From NCBI GenBank assembly GCA_014904845.1, contig MU119382.1, positions 1-64,000 of the forward strand: a DNA stretch of 64,000 bases. The letters are read 5' to 3'. How positions within the stretch are numbered: the first letter of the stretch is position 1; every line of letters starts with the position of its first letter. The stretch comes from Acephala macrosclerotiorum. Lineage: Eukaryota > Ascomycota > Leotiomycetes > Helotiales > Mollisiaceae. This document shows, piece by piece, positions 11,837 to 23,318 of this stretch. The notes under the pieces were generated by a model. It worked only from the letters and a program-made list of their open reading frames with translations, made no database searches and was not told where the DNA came from. The position numbers and the translations under genes are program-made.

Positions 11837-12638
11837 ATGTCGTCCAAACCATACCTCCTCTACGCATACCCATGGATACCATATCCCGGCCGCGTCGTCA
11901 TCTACCTCCATGAGAAAGGCATCCCCTCCTCTTTGGTACAAGTAGTACCCGTCTCCGACCCTTCCGCCGGCAACTCCGCACCATCATCCTTCCCACCCCG
12001 CCCTCCGGCAGTCTCCCCGTCCTCGTCATCCCCTCCTCCAACTCCAACACCAACCCGGACATCCATATCCGCCAATCAGTCGCCATCATGAATTACCTTG
12101 ATGAACTCTGCAATACTAGAGCTGAAGGCTTCCCTAAATCGAAATACTCGATGAGAGAAGAGGATATTCTTGCAAGAGCGAGGAATACGGAGATCTTGGG
12201 GATGGCGGATGAGTTGCTTGTCGCTTGGAGCTTGGTGAGGATGTTGGTACTGGGGCGGGGACTATGTCTCTCCCTGTTGTGGAGGAGGAGATGTTGAAGT
12301 GGGTTCATCGGGGTCTTTGGACTGTCGAAACATACCTCAACGATACAGATTTCTCTTATCTCAAGGAAGGAGGGAGGGGACCAAGCATTGCGGGGATTGT
12401 TCTTTATCAGTTTTTGGAGTTTGTAGATGATTATCATGGTGTTGATTTGACATTGGGTAGTGGAGAGATGATGAAAGATGTCTATGGGAGGATGGTAGAG
12501 CAGAAGTACGAGAGGTTGAGAGACTTTTATCAGACCTTCAAGAAGAGAGACAGCGCGAGGAGGGAGGAGAGTTTAGGGGATGTGCCGAGTGAAGGGACGA
12601 AGAAGGCGATGTCTACTTGGGCTGAGGGGGTTAAGTAG
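11837..12638 (+). pseudogene. Glutathione S-transferase-like protein, two apparent frameshifts
   Basis: Translation starts as a GST N-terminal thioredoxin-fold segment (YPGRVVIYLHEKGIPSSLV, about residues 16-34). It then needs a change of frame near 11995-12012 to continue as GSLPVLVIP and IRQSVAIMNYLDELC. A second change near 12236-12246 is needed to continue as VGTGAGTMSLP and the helical C-terminal half (IAGIVLYQFLEFVDDYHGVD). Neither junction has room or splice sites for an intron. Both can be explained by loss of a single base, one in a C/G-rich run. With both frames joined the protein is about 265 residues, the normal length of this fungal GST-like family. It is either a young pseudogene or a gene with two sequencing errors. 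Confidence 0.7.
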
Positions 12639-13251
12639 CTTATAATATACCGACTTTCCATCTGCCTCTTTTGCATTGATCGTTTTTGGTGGTCCTCTTG
12701 CTGCTGCTTCTGCCATTATCATTCGTGGATTGGTGATACGTTTGCTGGCTTCGAGATCGAAAAACAATCGATTCTGAATTGAGTTGATAACGACTCCAAA
12801 TTATCTTGACAGATGTGAAATCTAATCCTAGTGCGATGTGCAACTAAACTTTCGAGGCTGCATGCTGGTGAGTGCAATTCACGTGGTATTAATATTGTTG
12901 ATTGTCATCTTCTGCTTCATAATATTGACATTTGCTGTCTCGATTTCACAGGTATGCAGTAATTGGTGTTTGGGTTTCTATATCTTCGTTCTCCTTCAAG
13001 GAAGGTTGATTCAATAGGTAGTCACGTGGCTCACTTACCAATGTCTGGCCTTCCCTCTTTTGTATCGCCGAGCCTCTAACATATTGAACCAAATGCTTCT
13101 TGGTGAAGATACAAACTTTGGAGGCTTCGGGAAAGCGTTGCCACAGTCCCCAAAGCGACTCACGGACGAAAGAAGAACTCTGGAAGACACATTTCGAAAA
13201 GTGCAATGGAATTCAACCAAGCTCGTCATGCAAGTTGGTTTCAATCTCCAC
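12639..13251. other. Intergenic between convergent genes
   Basis: 3' flanks of the GST-like gene (plus strand) and the HET gene (minus strand). No supported gene; short frames only. Confidence 0.5.
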
Positions 13252-15345
13252 TCAGATGATACTGATCGTATAGTTTCCTTTCCCGTCATGCTCCTCATAC
13301 TCTAGCCAATCATGGGCCCCGGCGCTCTCGAAAATTTCAGCTTCGAGCTCGACGGTACCCCATCTGTAGAATTCACCTCTGTGAACCTTCGTAGGCCAGA
13401 GAAGGAGGCAGTCGCACTTGCCGGTTTTGCTCACGCTGTGGGCGGGACTATATCTGACCGGTAGGCAATGGAAATTCCCAAGATGTATATCTGAGCTCCA
13501 TTCTGGTCTTGCGCATCTAGTTACTGTTGACTTATCGCGTCTTATAAAGGTTAACGGGTGCTCAACCCCTGGCCATCCAACCTCTATAGCAGCAGGGTTG
13601 TTTGAACCGATATGAACCGTGGTCAAGGGACCAGATAGCTTTATGCGCCCATTCGTGACTGCTCCAGTCAAGTCATCACCAGCGGCTTGGATAGAAACAT
13701 CTAGAATGACAATTGAGATCTTTTCCTTGGTGACTTCGTAGCCTGCCTCTATTATTCCATCGACGCTAGCCCACGACCACGAAGGGGCGCGGTAAACCTT
13801 AGCAGGAACGAGACAGGTGGATTGACGAAAGGATCTCCCCCATAGAAGGTCCGTTGCAAGATGCTGCCCCCACAATCCAGCAAAATACTCGTCTTCTGTG
13901 CTTTTCTGAAGAATTTTAACCACTCCTGATATCGCAATCAGTTTGTCCTCGGGCTTAGTAAGTTTGCAAGATGTGTATGTGTGGAGTATGCTCCTCCAAC
14001 CCTGAACGAGCGTAGATCCCCCAACCCCGTCAAGTTCAGTCTCCTCCAGCGGCTTTTTCTCCGGGAGTAGTCCTACGAAACTAGGGACACCGTCAGGGTA
14101 GGACTCGCAAGCTTTAGACTCGTAGCACTCCCAATACATCTGAGCCTTACCCATATGTAGGATTCGAGGTGAAAGAAGCAACTCCTGAACTACCCATGCC
14201 CTTTGCCTTAAGGGATCACTTTCAAACGAGCTATCCCAGAATCTTTGGTCATGTATTAGGTACTCATCATTAGCCACGTTACCCCAGGATGACTTGACAA
14301 CACACGGCTTTGGTGGCGATGTTCTCAGATATAAACACCCAACATTTGCATCTGAAGCTCCAGTTGCTGCGATATTGCACAGACTTCCTCAGTAGACGTC
14401 TGCCATCAATGCTGATTCTTGTTGCCAGTCAGTGACTGAGTCTTGCAAGATGCAAAGAGAATCAATCCACAAAAATCTGACTCCTAACTCGCGAGTGATG
14501 TGTATCGCGTCTTGAAATGATTTTGGAAGTTCACTCGTGAGAATGCCTGCCTCCAGCCTGGGAAGCGAAGATTGAGTAAGTGTCAAAAATTGGGCGGAAC
14601 CCCAACAATGACTCAAGGTCATGTAAGAAACCGTTTGTAGCAGACTGGTGTTCTTCGAGGGGAACCATAGCCGGACTCTGTCGAAGGTTGGAGCCCCGAT
14701 CTCTAGCAACCGTGCTGGAAGCTGAAGGCTCGGACTGTTCGGCTTCTCCGATTTCCTTAACTTCATCCACATCTCCCAACTCTTAGAATTCTTTGCTTTG
14801 AGGCGATGACATTGAGCATGGCGGCGGCAGCAGTTTTCTAACCATTCCTTGGCAACGGCCATGGATGGTATTGCATCCCTATTATTTATCGTTATGGCCG
14901 ATTTGCCGAGATGATCAAGAGCTACTTCAAGTAAGCTTGATTGCAAATTAAGACTGCAACAGGGCCTTATACCAGATGTAGGCCGAAGATAAAACAAACA
15001 TGTTGAACTTGACTGGTAACTCAGTTCTGCACCGAGATTAAAACGGATGTTCACAAGCATTGATAGCTCGAGGACACCTGATTCTTTAGGCGTGTAAAAC
15101 TCATACATAGTGAACTTGTTCTTGTTATCCTGCGAACTGGCTAAGGAGTTCGCCTCGATTGTTTGGGAGCTCCGTGTTGACGGAGACGCTTTGCGATTCT
15201 GATAGTGACGCCAAAGGACGTCACAAATATAACAGCCTTCTAGAACTGCTAATTCAAGCTCATTTGGATCGCTGTGATGACTGACGCGAAACATCTTGGG
15301 CTCAAAGTTGCCTCTGAATATGTTTTCACACGCTCGACAAAGCAT
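13252..15345 (-). pseudogene. HET domain protein interrupted by one in-frame TGA
   Basis: On the minus strand one frame runs from the ATG at 15345 to a stop at 13252 (about 697 residues) with a single internal TGA at 14389-14391. Before it lie Cys motifs (LCRACENIF), YMTLSHCWGS, LPKSFQDAIHITRELG, LWIDSLCILQDS and MADVY. After it, in the same frame, come GSLCNIAATGASDANVG, RAWVVQELLLSPRILH, LTKPEDKLIAISGV and YRAPSWSWASVDGI. These are the ordered blocks of a HET protein, so both halves belong to one gene. The TGA replaces a variable residue just after the conserved DVY; CGA to TGA would be one transition. No intron can remove it, because the nearest GT/AG pair is too close. It could be a nonsense allele, a read error or a stop altered at RNA level. 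Confidence 0.85.
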
Positions 15346-16366
15346 TGCTGCGAATCAAAAGATGGCGTGACGGGTACAAGGCAGTTTATAGAGGGAAAAA
15401 ATCTAAACGACAAAATCTGGTTCAATATTGAGGGAGGAGAAAACGAGACGACCTTATAACCCGGCATGATTGTGTAAAAAGGAGGGGATAGCGAGAGCCG
15501 GACGTCGCGTAACCGCCAACACATCATGTTTTACACGTGATAGTATTTTCACACGTATTTCTATGCTGGTGCGCCATCCCGTTTACCCCTCTTCTCCGAC
15601 ATTTGTTTAGACCACACGCCATATTATTCTTCCCTCTCCCCCAGGGTCAAGTTTTCAATATTTTATTTTTCTTTCTTTCTTCTCACTAATGACCTCGTGT
15701 CCTCGCCACTCGCCCCTCTCGGCATAGTAAGCTTAGCATCTCCAGCAGCTAACCATCCCCAATCCAGGTTCACCAGGCACAGCGTGGCGTTTCTAGCGGA
15801 CGATCTCGTCCCTGCAAGCCCCGGGAAGCCACCATTCCGAGCATCTGGCAACGCCGCCGCGCACCAATCTGTCTCTAGTAACTCCCCGAACTTCGCACCA
15901 GCATCGTCGCAATCAAATCAAATCTCCCCAAGGCATTCATTGCATATATAAAGTCGCGACGCGCCCAGCTTGCGCCAAATATACAATGGAATACGCGGCG
16001 CACGTTCTTCCATGGAGGTGTTCGCGATTGAGGAATTCGTTTGGTGTTGAGCGTTAGCACGGCTGCTGAAACTGGTTCGAGACACGGACACATTGCGATC
16101 GTGTGGGGTCGAGGGAACTTGTGATCACGGACTGGAACTTGGATATCAGACGACGACCAAGTGTTGATATCTGCGAGATAATTTCAGCCTGCGGGACTGC
16201 AACTGCGGTGTTGATATTTGAGCTGTTGTGTCGCCGAGGTTGCACGCCCTTGTGACTGAGATCGAGACAAGTACATATTTACCGGTGGTGCTTGTGGTCG
16301 ACGTTGCTTGGATACCATACTTCTTGGATTGGATCTTGGAATTTTGGAAAATAAATTGGACACAAG
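15346..16366. other. Intergenic, possible promoter of membrane protein gene
   Basis: About 1 kb without a supported gene. The segment around 15560-15700 is strongly pyrimidine-rich on the plus strand, as fungal core promoters often are. The HET pseudogene is transcribed away on the other strand, so the region separates divergent genes. Confidence 0.45.
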
Positions 16367-17147
16367 ATGCAGCTCTGCAGCAACCGACCAGAAGGCTTTG
16401 TACGTCTTGTCCTCTCTTCAATTCGCCCCTCACTTCCCAGAAGAGCTTCATCTAACACCTTACTTCCAGGGCCCACACTCCACTCTCTCCTCACCTATCC
16501 CAACATCCTGCTTCGTCGATACCATCCTCCTCCCCCTCCCAATCTGGTTTACCCTCCTCCTCCCAATCCTCTACCTCCTCTCCCTCCACCACCGAAAAGC
16601 AAACTTCAACCCTTCAACCGCCTACCTCCGCTCCAAAACCCACCGAAACTGCTCTTTCAACACTGTCTCCCTTATCTATTATATCTTAATAATCTGCAAT
16701 ATCCTCATGCAAACCCTCGAAATTGTTCGGTTGGAACTCATCCATTTCGGCATCTCTCTTTTACCATTCGTCTACGTCGGGCTTCTTATTGGCGCATTGC
16801 TGCACTATACCGAGGGATTGCAAGGCAGAGTGAGGGGATGGCAGACTGTGAATGGGATTCTATGGATTGGAGGAGTGGCGATGTGTGCAGTAAAGGTTGT
16901 GGGGTTGAGTAAGGAGGGAATTAATGGGAGGAAAGGGAGTAAATACCCGATCAGTGATCAAGTGATTGATATTGCAGTTATGGCGGGGGTTTATGCTGTG
17001 ATTGTGATACTGGAGTTGATGTTGGGCTTCTGGAGGGCGTTGAGAGCAAGTGTTAGAAGGGAGGAGACGCCACAGAGTGGGATGAGTCCGGTTATTGGGA
17101 CAGAAGAAACAGAGTTTGTGAGGAAGTATCCTGCGAATGGTCTTTAG
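16367..17147 (+). CDS. Small multi-pass fungal membrane protein, uncharacterised
   Basis: Two exons: 16367-16399 (11 codons) and 16470-17147, separated by a 70-nt intron with a consensus GTACGT donor and TTCCAG acceptor, phase 0. The product is 236 residues. The N-terminus is MQLCSNRPEGFGP. Hydrophobic helices follow at about residues 30-50 (TILLPLPIWFTLLLPILYLL), 70-90 (VSLIYYILIICNILM), 97-117 (FGISLLPFVYVGLLIGALL), 130-150 and 185-205 (IAVMAGVYAVIVILELMLG). The pattern resembles a conserved fungal family similar to the extra N-terminal membrane domain of ABCC transporters, but with no ATPase. No function is assigned. Confidence 0.78.
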
Positions 17148-18127
17148 GGAGACTTTGAGGTTATACCCTAGGAATTGATATTTTCTGTTGCACCCTTCAA
17201 TGCCCGCGGTTTACTGCTAGTGAGTGCTCTGTTTTTACTTTCATTAAGCAATAACCTTTACACACCTTCGAGAAGCAACCAGATTCGAATTCTGTAAGTT
17301 CGTAAGTGCGGACCTTACGAAGCTAAGGCTAACCGATACTATTGATCAGGTTGAGATTATCTCCGCTGCCAATGTCTCATTAGACTGGGGAGCTTGCGAA
17401 AGACTTTCGCGCGCGAAGTTTGGCTGAGCTGAAAATATGATCCTATTTAGCTTTTGAACGTCGAAGATCGTGCCTTAATCTACTAGAAGCCTTCATTTCG
17501 CGTGCTCACACTCTTCACAGAGATAATGAGAGACGAGGCGATGCTGCATCTAAACGGCTCCCTGTAAGTGTGCACTGGAAGTCGACTCGATCAAGTTCGT
17601 GGCAAGGGGAACTAATACCTCAGATGTTTGGTTCCGACGATTTCAATAGGTTTTCAATTCTCGAACGAATTCAATCTTTACTTTGGTGCCTTATTAAAGC
17701 TGGGGCGGGAAAAGACAAAGGAGAAAGAGGGCCGAGGCAGTCGGGGAGAGGAAAGTAGGATGTCTCTCATCGAGTACGAACGCCCTCGTAGCGCGAAGGA
17801 TCTCGCAGGTTCACCCGATCTCAAATGAACTTTTTGAAGTCATTAATTGCCTGAGGGCAATATCAACAGTCACAGAAAATCCAAGTCAAACAACAGGTCT
17901 CCAGGATTCTCATCAATTGGCTGAGGCTATCAGGGCTGCCTATTGATCGGCCTGGGCTCAGACAACCTTGTGCTACTTTGTGGCTTGCGAAAAAGAGAAC
18001 ACGACCGCCAACTCACCTGCTGCTGCGCCTCGACCTCAACAACTCGAATTTCACCCCTAGCAGAGGCCCGATCCATCGGACGTCTCTCGAATGTCGATGT
18101 CGTTTTGACACTCTTGCAGCGACCACG
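17148..18127. other. Intergenic, nothing recognised
   Basis: Nearly 1 kb with only short frames lacking motifs. The last 100 bases lie upstream of the ubiquitin-like-domain-type pseudogene. Confidence 0.4.
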
Positions 18128-19758
18128 ATGTCAGGCCCTGCTTTCGGATTCTCTGTTGGCGGCTTCATCTCTGCGATCAGTTTGATCCAAAATGTCATCA
18201 AGGCCCTGAACGATAGTGCCGGGTCGAAACCTCAGTATCAACGACTAATCGAATCATTGCTCAATCTCGGGCGCGCTCTTACGGAAATCAAGAATTCGAG
18301 GATTAAAGCGTCTCAAACTTCACAGAAGATAGCTCTTGAGCAAGTGGCTTCCCAGTGTCAGCAGAGTATCGAGCGCTTTTTTGATGAGAATGCGAAATTC
18401 GCATCAACGCTGAGCTTGACTGCTAGCTCACCGAAATGGAGTTGGCGGTCGAACTTGCACAAGATACAATGGGCGGTCTGCAAAGATGAGGCTATTGCAG
18501 GCCTGCGGGCTGAGATCACGGGGCATGCGTTGACTATTAACGCGCTTCTTGCTACCATACAGTTGTGAGTAGCATTCAGAAACATCTCGAGAAATAGAAC
18601 TAACTCAGTTTGGGAGGTCACCGACGCTCTTACAAGAGGAGACAGCAAGGAATTATGAGGCTACGGCACGTGACCATCGAGCTGTGTTCGACGATACAAA
18701 CCCCATCATCCGGCAGCATTCAGATCTTCTCAATAGCCAAGCCAACCTCGTTCTGTCTATATCGACACAGATCTTAAGGTACGTTCTGCTGTTCATCAAC
18801 TAGAGCTCAGATCTGAGCTTGTACAGATGCTCCACCAGTGACTAGAGCATAGACTTGCAAAAAATCATGCTAGAACTACTGTAAGTTGGAACATGTCACA
18901 CTTAGAATGATGCATACTAATTTGATAGGGGTACAAACATGAAAATGTACAGTATCCTCTTGGATATGCAGAAGCTACAACGGAATATACCACCACAGAT
19001 CAACCTCCAGCAGCCAGTCTTGTTTGACGATGCTCATGGGCGCATATTTCCATTTCATCTAGAGTTCATTAATTCTTTCGAGGCAAGACCTATTTACTAT
19101 CCTCGTGAGAAGCCTGAGTGTTAATTTACGATGTAGGCATTTCAAGCGGTTATTGAAGTTCGTTTCCGACACGTTCCAGGGCTCCGAAAAGTCCAAAAGA
19201 ATGAGCACGCAGTTCGAGAACACCTCACGAAACGAAAGATCAACCTGAAAGCTCCATGGGATTCAGTGTTCTTGCCAGGCAGAAAGTTCCACATGAGCAT
19301 GATCTTCCGGCAACTGCAAAACCTAGTTTCTTCGTGTCCTGAATGCCAGACCGAGAATACTACCAGTTCCAATAGTCTTGGTGCGGACATTCTGTGGTAG
19401 GTCTATTATATAACCATACCACATAGCGCATGCTATATTGATTCTGATTACAAGTACAAATTGTGATATGTGATATCGGCGCATCGTTGAGATCCAGCCA
19501 GTCCCACATACAAAAGCTTCACCGTCTCAACCTAATTCATCATCACCTAGAAAGAGGAAAATAATTGAACTAGAACATGAGGGTGAAGATGAAGACGAGA
19601 TACAACACTTCAGCCGCGTTCAAGTCATCCATCAAAGCTTTCGCGATAGACCATCTGGCCCTCTCAATCGGCCGATGTACGAGCGACCTGACAGTGCTTT
19701 TGTAGATGGACCACTGGAAATCGCCCAAATTACGGCGCTTCCGAAAACTCAGACCTAA
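18128..19758 (+). pseudogene. Decayed fungal gene of the ubiquitin-like-domain protein type
   Basis: Exon 1 (from 18128, MSGPAFGFSVGGFISAIS) encodes the N-terminal helical region typical of a large fungal family annotated as ubiquitin-like domain proteins. Later segments in conserved order are LLQEETARNYEATARDHRAV (about 18624-18683), LLGTNMKMYSILLDMQKLQ (18945 on), FHLEFINSFE and then VPGLRKVQKNEHAV with RKINLKAPWD (about 19140-19400). A C-terminal tail ends at 19758. Defects: the first exon joint is out of phase by one base at the donor TTGTGAGT (a lost G would explain it). A TAG lies at 18843-18845 in an otherwise conserved frame. A TGA at 19471-19473 sits where the family has Trp before Tyr-Arg-Arg. 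One intron (FINSFE/AF joint) uses a GC donor. The gene is probably dead or under unusual processing. Confidence 0.7.
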
Positions 19759-20357
19759 ACGGAACTCGAAAACGTTCCGCTGATTTTGTTCTCAAGCTTC
19801 ACGGCTACCAGCAGAGTTGGGAAGGTAGTGGTGAACGTCGCCATAGCTGCTTAGAGAGCTAGAAGCTGCTAGATGCGCAGTAGTTTGGATTGGGCACCGA
19901 GGCACTGCGTTTTCGATCTCACAGACTTATGAATCGACCCTCATACCAAATGAAGCTAGGCTGTGGTAATTTTTATCTAACTAAGGTGTCATGATACCAG
20001 CCGACGATCGTCGTCGTTGAGGGGACAGGCTAGAAAATCCGGGCAAGGCTATTCGATCAAAACCGCTGTCGAAGCTTCTTGATCCCCTTTCAACGAGAAG
20101 GCCGCCGTATATTTGCCTTACCGAGTACGTATACAACGAATAGAAGGCCCTTGCGATTTGGCGCTTGTTGGATTGGTTCGCGTGGTCTAGGGTTTGCTGC
20201 ACGTCACCCTTTCCGTGACCGGTGCAGCCTTGCTGCCCACGACACTCATGTTATGACCTCGTCTTTGCCTCAAGCCCTGCCCAAACCAGTCTTTTCTCTT
20301 CTCTCTTCCTTGTTGAATTCTCAATGGGATGAGCCTGCTCCACTCAAATCTGCTGCG
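19759..20357. other. Intergenic, promoter of caspase-like/Myb gene
   Basis: No supported gene. An open frame runs through 20079-20447 into exon 1 of the next gene, so its start could lie upstream of 20358 (for example the ATG at 20252). Confidence 0.45.
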
Positions 20358-22879
20358 ATGGACGACGGCATTATGCCAGGATCGAGCTTCTACACCTTGT
20401 CATCGAACCGAACTGCTCAGGGAATGGAGAGCGAAAATGAACACACGGTCAGTAATTACGTAGCATGAGTGAGGCCTCAATTTTGACTCTTTAGAATAAT
20501 TTCAACTCGTCCATGTTTGTTCCCCCACCTGCAACCCATGATACATCCCGCTCAAATTGCCACCTGAAGAATCTCTCCACGTTCGTAGAGGCACTGGAAC
20601 AGGTACCCGTCTTGTTCTGGGATTCTTGGTTACCATGCTGATAGCTGATAGACTGCAAAACGCGCCTTCCCAAATTTGACAAGATCGATTTCTCGGTACA
20701 CAAGCGTGCAGGGATTGATGCTTAGATGGGAGGAAGATGATCTTAACGTAGACCCAGAGCTTGAAGATTTGATGAGGGTCTTCGAGAAGTACGGCTTCCG
20801 ATCCGCGAAATGGCTTATTCCAACCCAGAATGCACATCGAAAGTTGATGCTGAGGGTCGGAGATTTTGTCGATACATATGACCAAAAGGAATGTCTGATG
20901 ATCGTGTATTACGGTGGCCACGCCTTCATCAACGAAGCTCGCCAGTCCACGTGGTCATGGTGCGTCTTTCTAAATACTTTTTCCTTATTTGTCTCTTGAC
21001 TCTCTAGTACATAGAAATTGATTTCCTCTAGCTCAAGAAGCAGAACCTACTCTACCTTGGATTGGTCTGCCGTGCAGACTTTGTTCGAGTCTGCAACCTC
21101 AGACGTTCTTCTGCTCCTGGATTGCTGCGCTGCAGCAAGCTCCGCGCCGAAAGGCGGTACAGCAATGACGGAGACAATTGCTGCCTGTGGCTGGGAAAGC
21201 ATTGCTGCCGAGCCTGGTCGCTTTTCTTTTACCACTGCTCTCATCGAAGTTCTTGAGGAATGGATCAACCGAAGGTTCTCTGTCGCTATGCTTCACAGCA
21301 AGATCCTCTCTGTCCTCAAACATGAGCGCCCAGAACTGCTAGGCGGGATTCGGCGCATTGAGTGTCGGACAACTCCCGTCTATATAGTAACAACAGACGA
21401 TCCAGAATTGCCTAGCATCATTTTGAACCGAATGCCATCCGTTTCTCACGCCATCGAGCCGGGTGTCTCCGAGAAGCGTAGGAGAGAAGACGACTTGGAG
21501 ATCGAGATACTAGCAGATAAACCAGTAAGAAGGTCAAAACGGACAAAAGCGCACGTGGAACCAACAAATACTCATCCTGACAGCATGGATGGCGTTCGAA
21601 ACGATTCCGTCATTATCCCTGCCTCAAAAGATCTGGGCCAGAGTAACAGCCCTCCCCAACTGCTATCACCCCCAAGCGACTACAGTGCAAACGGAGATGC
21701 ACTCCTCGGTGACAACTCTGACGGGGCACTGAAGATACCGCACGTTTTGATCTCTGTTGCTATTGAGGAAGACCAAATCTTTGACTCCGAGACCTGCAGC
21801 GAATGGCTTGCATCGTTTCCGGCACTGGCGAAATGGGTCAGGGTAGAAGCCGTATATCGCAGCCACTCGACTTTGTTGATAATGTTGATTCCCGTTTTCA
21901 TATGGGACCTTCTACCAGATAGTCAGGCTTGCAATGTCATCGGGTACGTTCGCACAGGCAACATCTTGCCCGAGAAGCATGAGACAGCAACCAAAACGCT
22001 CGTCAAAAACGCATTTACAAGCACTTCAGGATATCCCACGACGGAGATAGGAGTTTCAACCCTTGCTCCTATTCAATCTCGAGATCTAGTACACGTATCC
22101 AGTCAAATTTCGAGGTCCTCGTCGGTTGCAAGGAGCTTGAGCATACGACGAAGTATGTCTCCGGTAACTGGCAATGCTTTGCGTTTACCGGGCGGTCCAA
22201 TCTCCTTCACACATCTCTCTCAGACATCTATAACCCCTAAAGGCAATATGAACGTTAATAGCACAAAAGATTCTTTGCCTTGGCAGCGACAGAAAAGCTC
22301 TTCAGTGGCTTCACCTACCCCAGGGCCACCGGCCAAGAAGTCTCGAACCAATACGCCGTGGACTGCAGCGGAGGAAACACGACTCAAAACTATGAAGGAC
22401 GCGGGCAACAGTTGGGCTGACATAGCAAAGGTTTCCCCGAAATCGCAATCTTGAACGTATGAAGCTAAAACAAACTACAGACCTTTCCATCCAGGACAGA
22501 AGGTAGCGTCAAGAAACATTGGTACAAGGCAAGTTCTTAAGGCTTGCTATTCATTCCTGCCTGCTGACATCAGAAGGACATGCACTACGCAGAGTTTCCT
22601 GAAGTTGAGGTAGGTAGTCATTACGCTCACTATTTGAAGAAGCAAGATTCACGGTTCAATCTGCAATGACTTACTGTGGTACATAATCTCAGACGCTCCT
22701 GAATGCAATTAAAGAATACGATACAAATAAATGGAAAGAGGTTGGCAAAAAGGTAGGAAAGTCAGCAAAGGTGCGTATATTTTACACTTCCATTGAGCAA
22801 TTCCAAAATAGATCTAAGGCTAACATTACTGCAGGTGTGTGAACAGTATGCAAAGGAGCACCTTGGGGGAAAGCTCTAG
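20358..22879 (+). CDS. Caspase-like (peptidase C14-type) protein with C-terminal Myb/SANT repeats
   Basis: Eight exons join in phase without any stop: 20358-20447, 20495-20602, 20652-20959, 21032-22430, 22481-22528, 22577-22609, 22693-22770 and 22835-22879. The product is about 702 residues. The caspase-like fold spans about residues 55-290. The catalytic His is in IVYYGGHAF (H156) and the Cys in LLLLDCCAA (C200/C201), followed by RFSFTTALIEVLEEW and MLHSKILSVLKHERPE. A basic KRRREDD/RRSKRTK zone near 320-350 may be a nuclear signal. A beta-rich module (VLISVAIEED...LLIMLIPVFIWDLLPD) known from fungal caspase-like proteins follows. The C-terminus is a Myb/SANT pair: residues about 607-655 (TPWTAAEETRLKTMKDAG, then SVKKHWYKDMHYAEF) and 660-702 (NKWKEVGKKVGKSAKVCEQY). 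Both parts lie in the same 1.4-kb exon, so the fusion does not depend on splicing guesses. The intron after YK uses a GC donor. It probably acts in the nucleus in regulated cell death or transcription; protease activity is unproven. Confidence 0.86.
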
Positions 22880-23318
22880 CTATCGCCAAACGGAGCAGCG
22901 TCTTACTCAAAATTGGATTTGATGTGAGCGTATATTCTATGTTTTATCTCCACTCTCACGTCAGATTCGATAGCATTGGAGAGTAAAGGTTTTGGAGACA
23001 TACTCATTTCACTATGTGGTCTATTGCTTTTATCCTGCGAAATTTCTGTGCTTGGAGCTTGGGAGAAGGGTGGTGTCTGCATTGCCAACGTGACTATGGC
23101 CATCATTCCAGTTTCGTTTGCGACAGATCTATGTTCCATTCTCACCCGATCTTGACACGCGTTCCCTGGTTGAATCAAAAGAACTAGCACTGACTAGTCT
23201 TAATTGCACGCCGCAAACCTCTTATCCAGTTGTCTATTGGCCTAGGAGGATTAGTCATGCATCGTGGGAGAGGGGGTGACGGTTCTGGAGGACTCACATA
23301 AGCAAAAGCATCATGCCC
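22880..23318. other. Intergenic between convergent genes
   Basis: 3' flanks of the caspase/Myb gene and the FAD monooxygenase. A 95-codon minus-strand frame at 22903-23190 has no recognisable motif and is not called. Confidence 0.45.

Noticed and set aside
16367..16912. 181-codon proline-rich plus-strand frame
   Set aside because: Only its first 11 codons are real; beyond the donor at 16400 it is an out-of-frame reading of the membrane-protein exon.
22903..23190. 95-codon minus-strand frame downstream of the FAD monooxygenase
   Set aside because: It does not join in frame with the last exon, which has its own stop at 23319, and it carries no motif.
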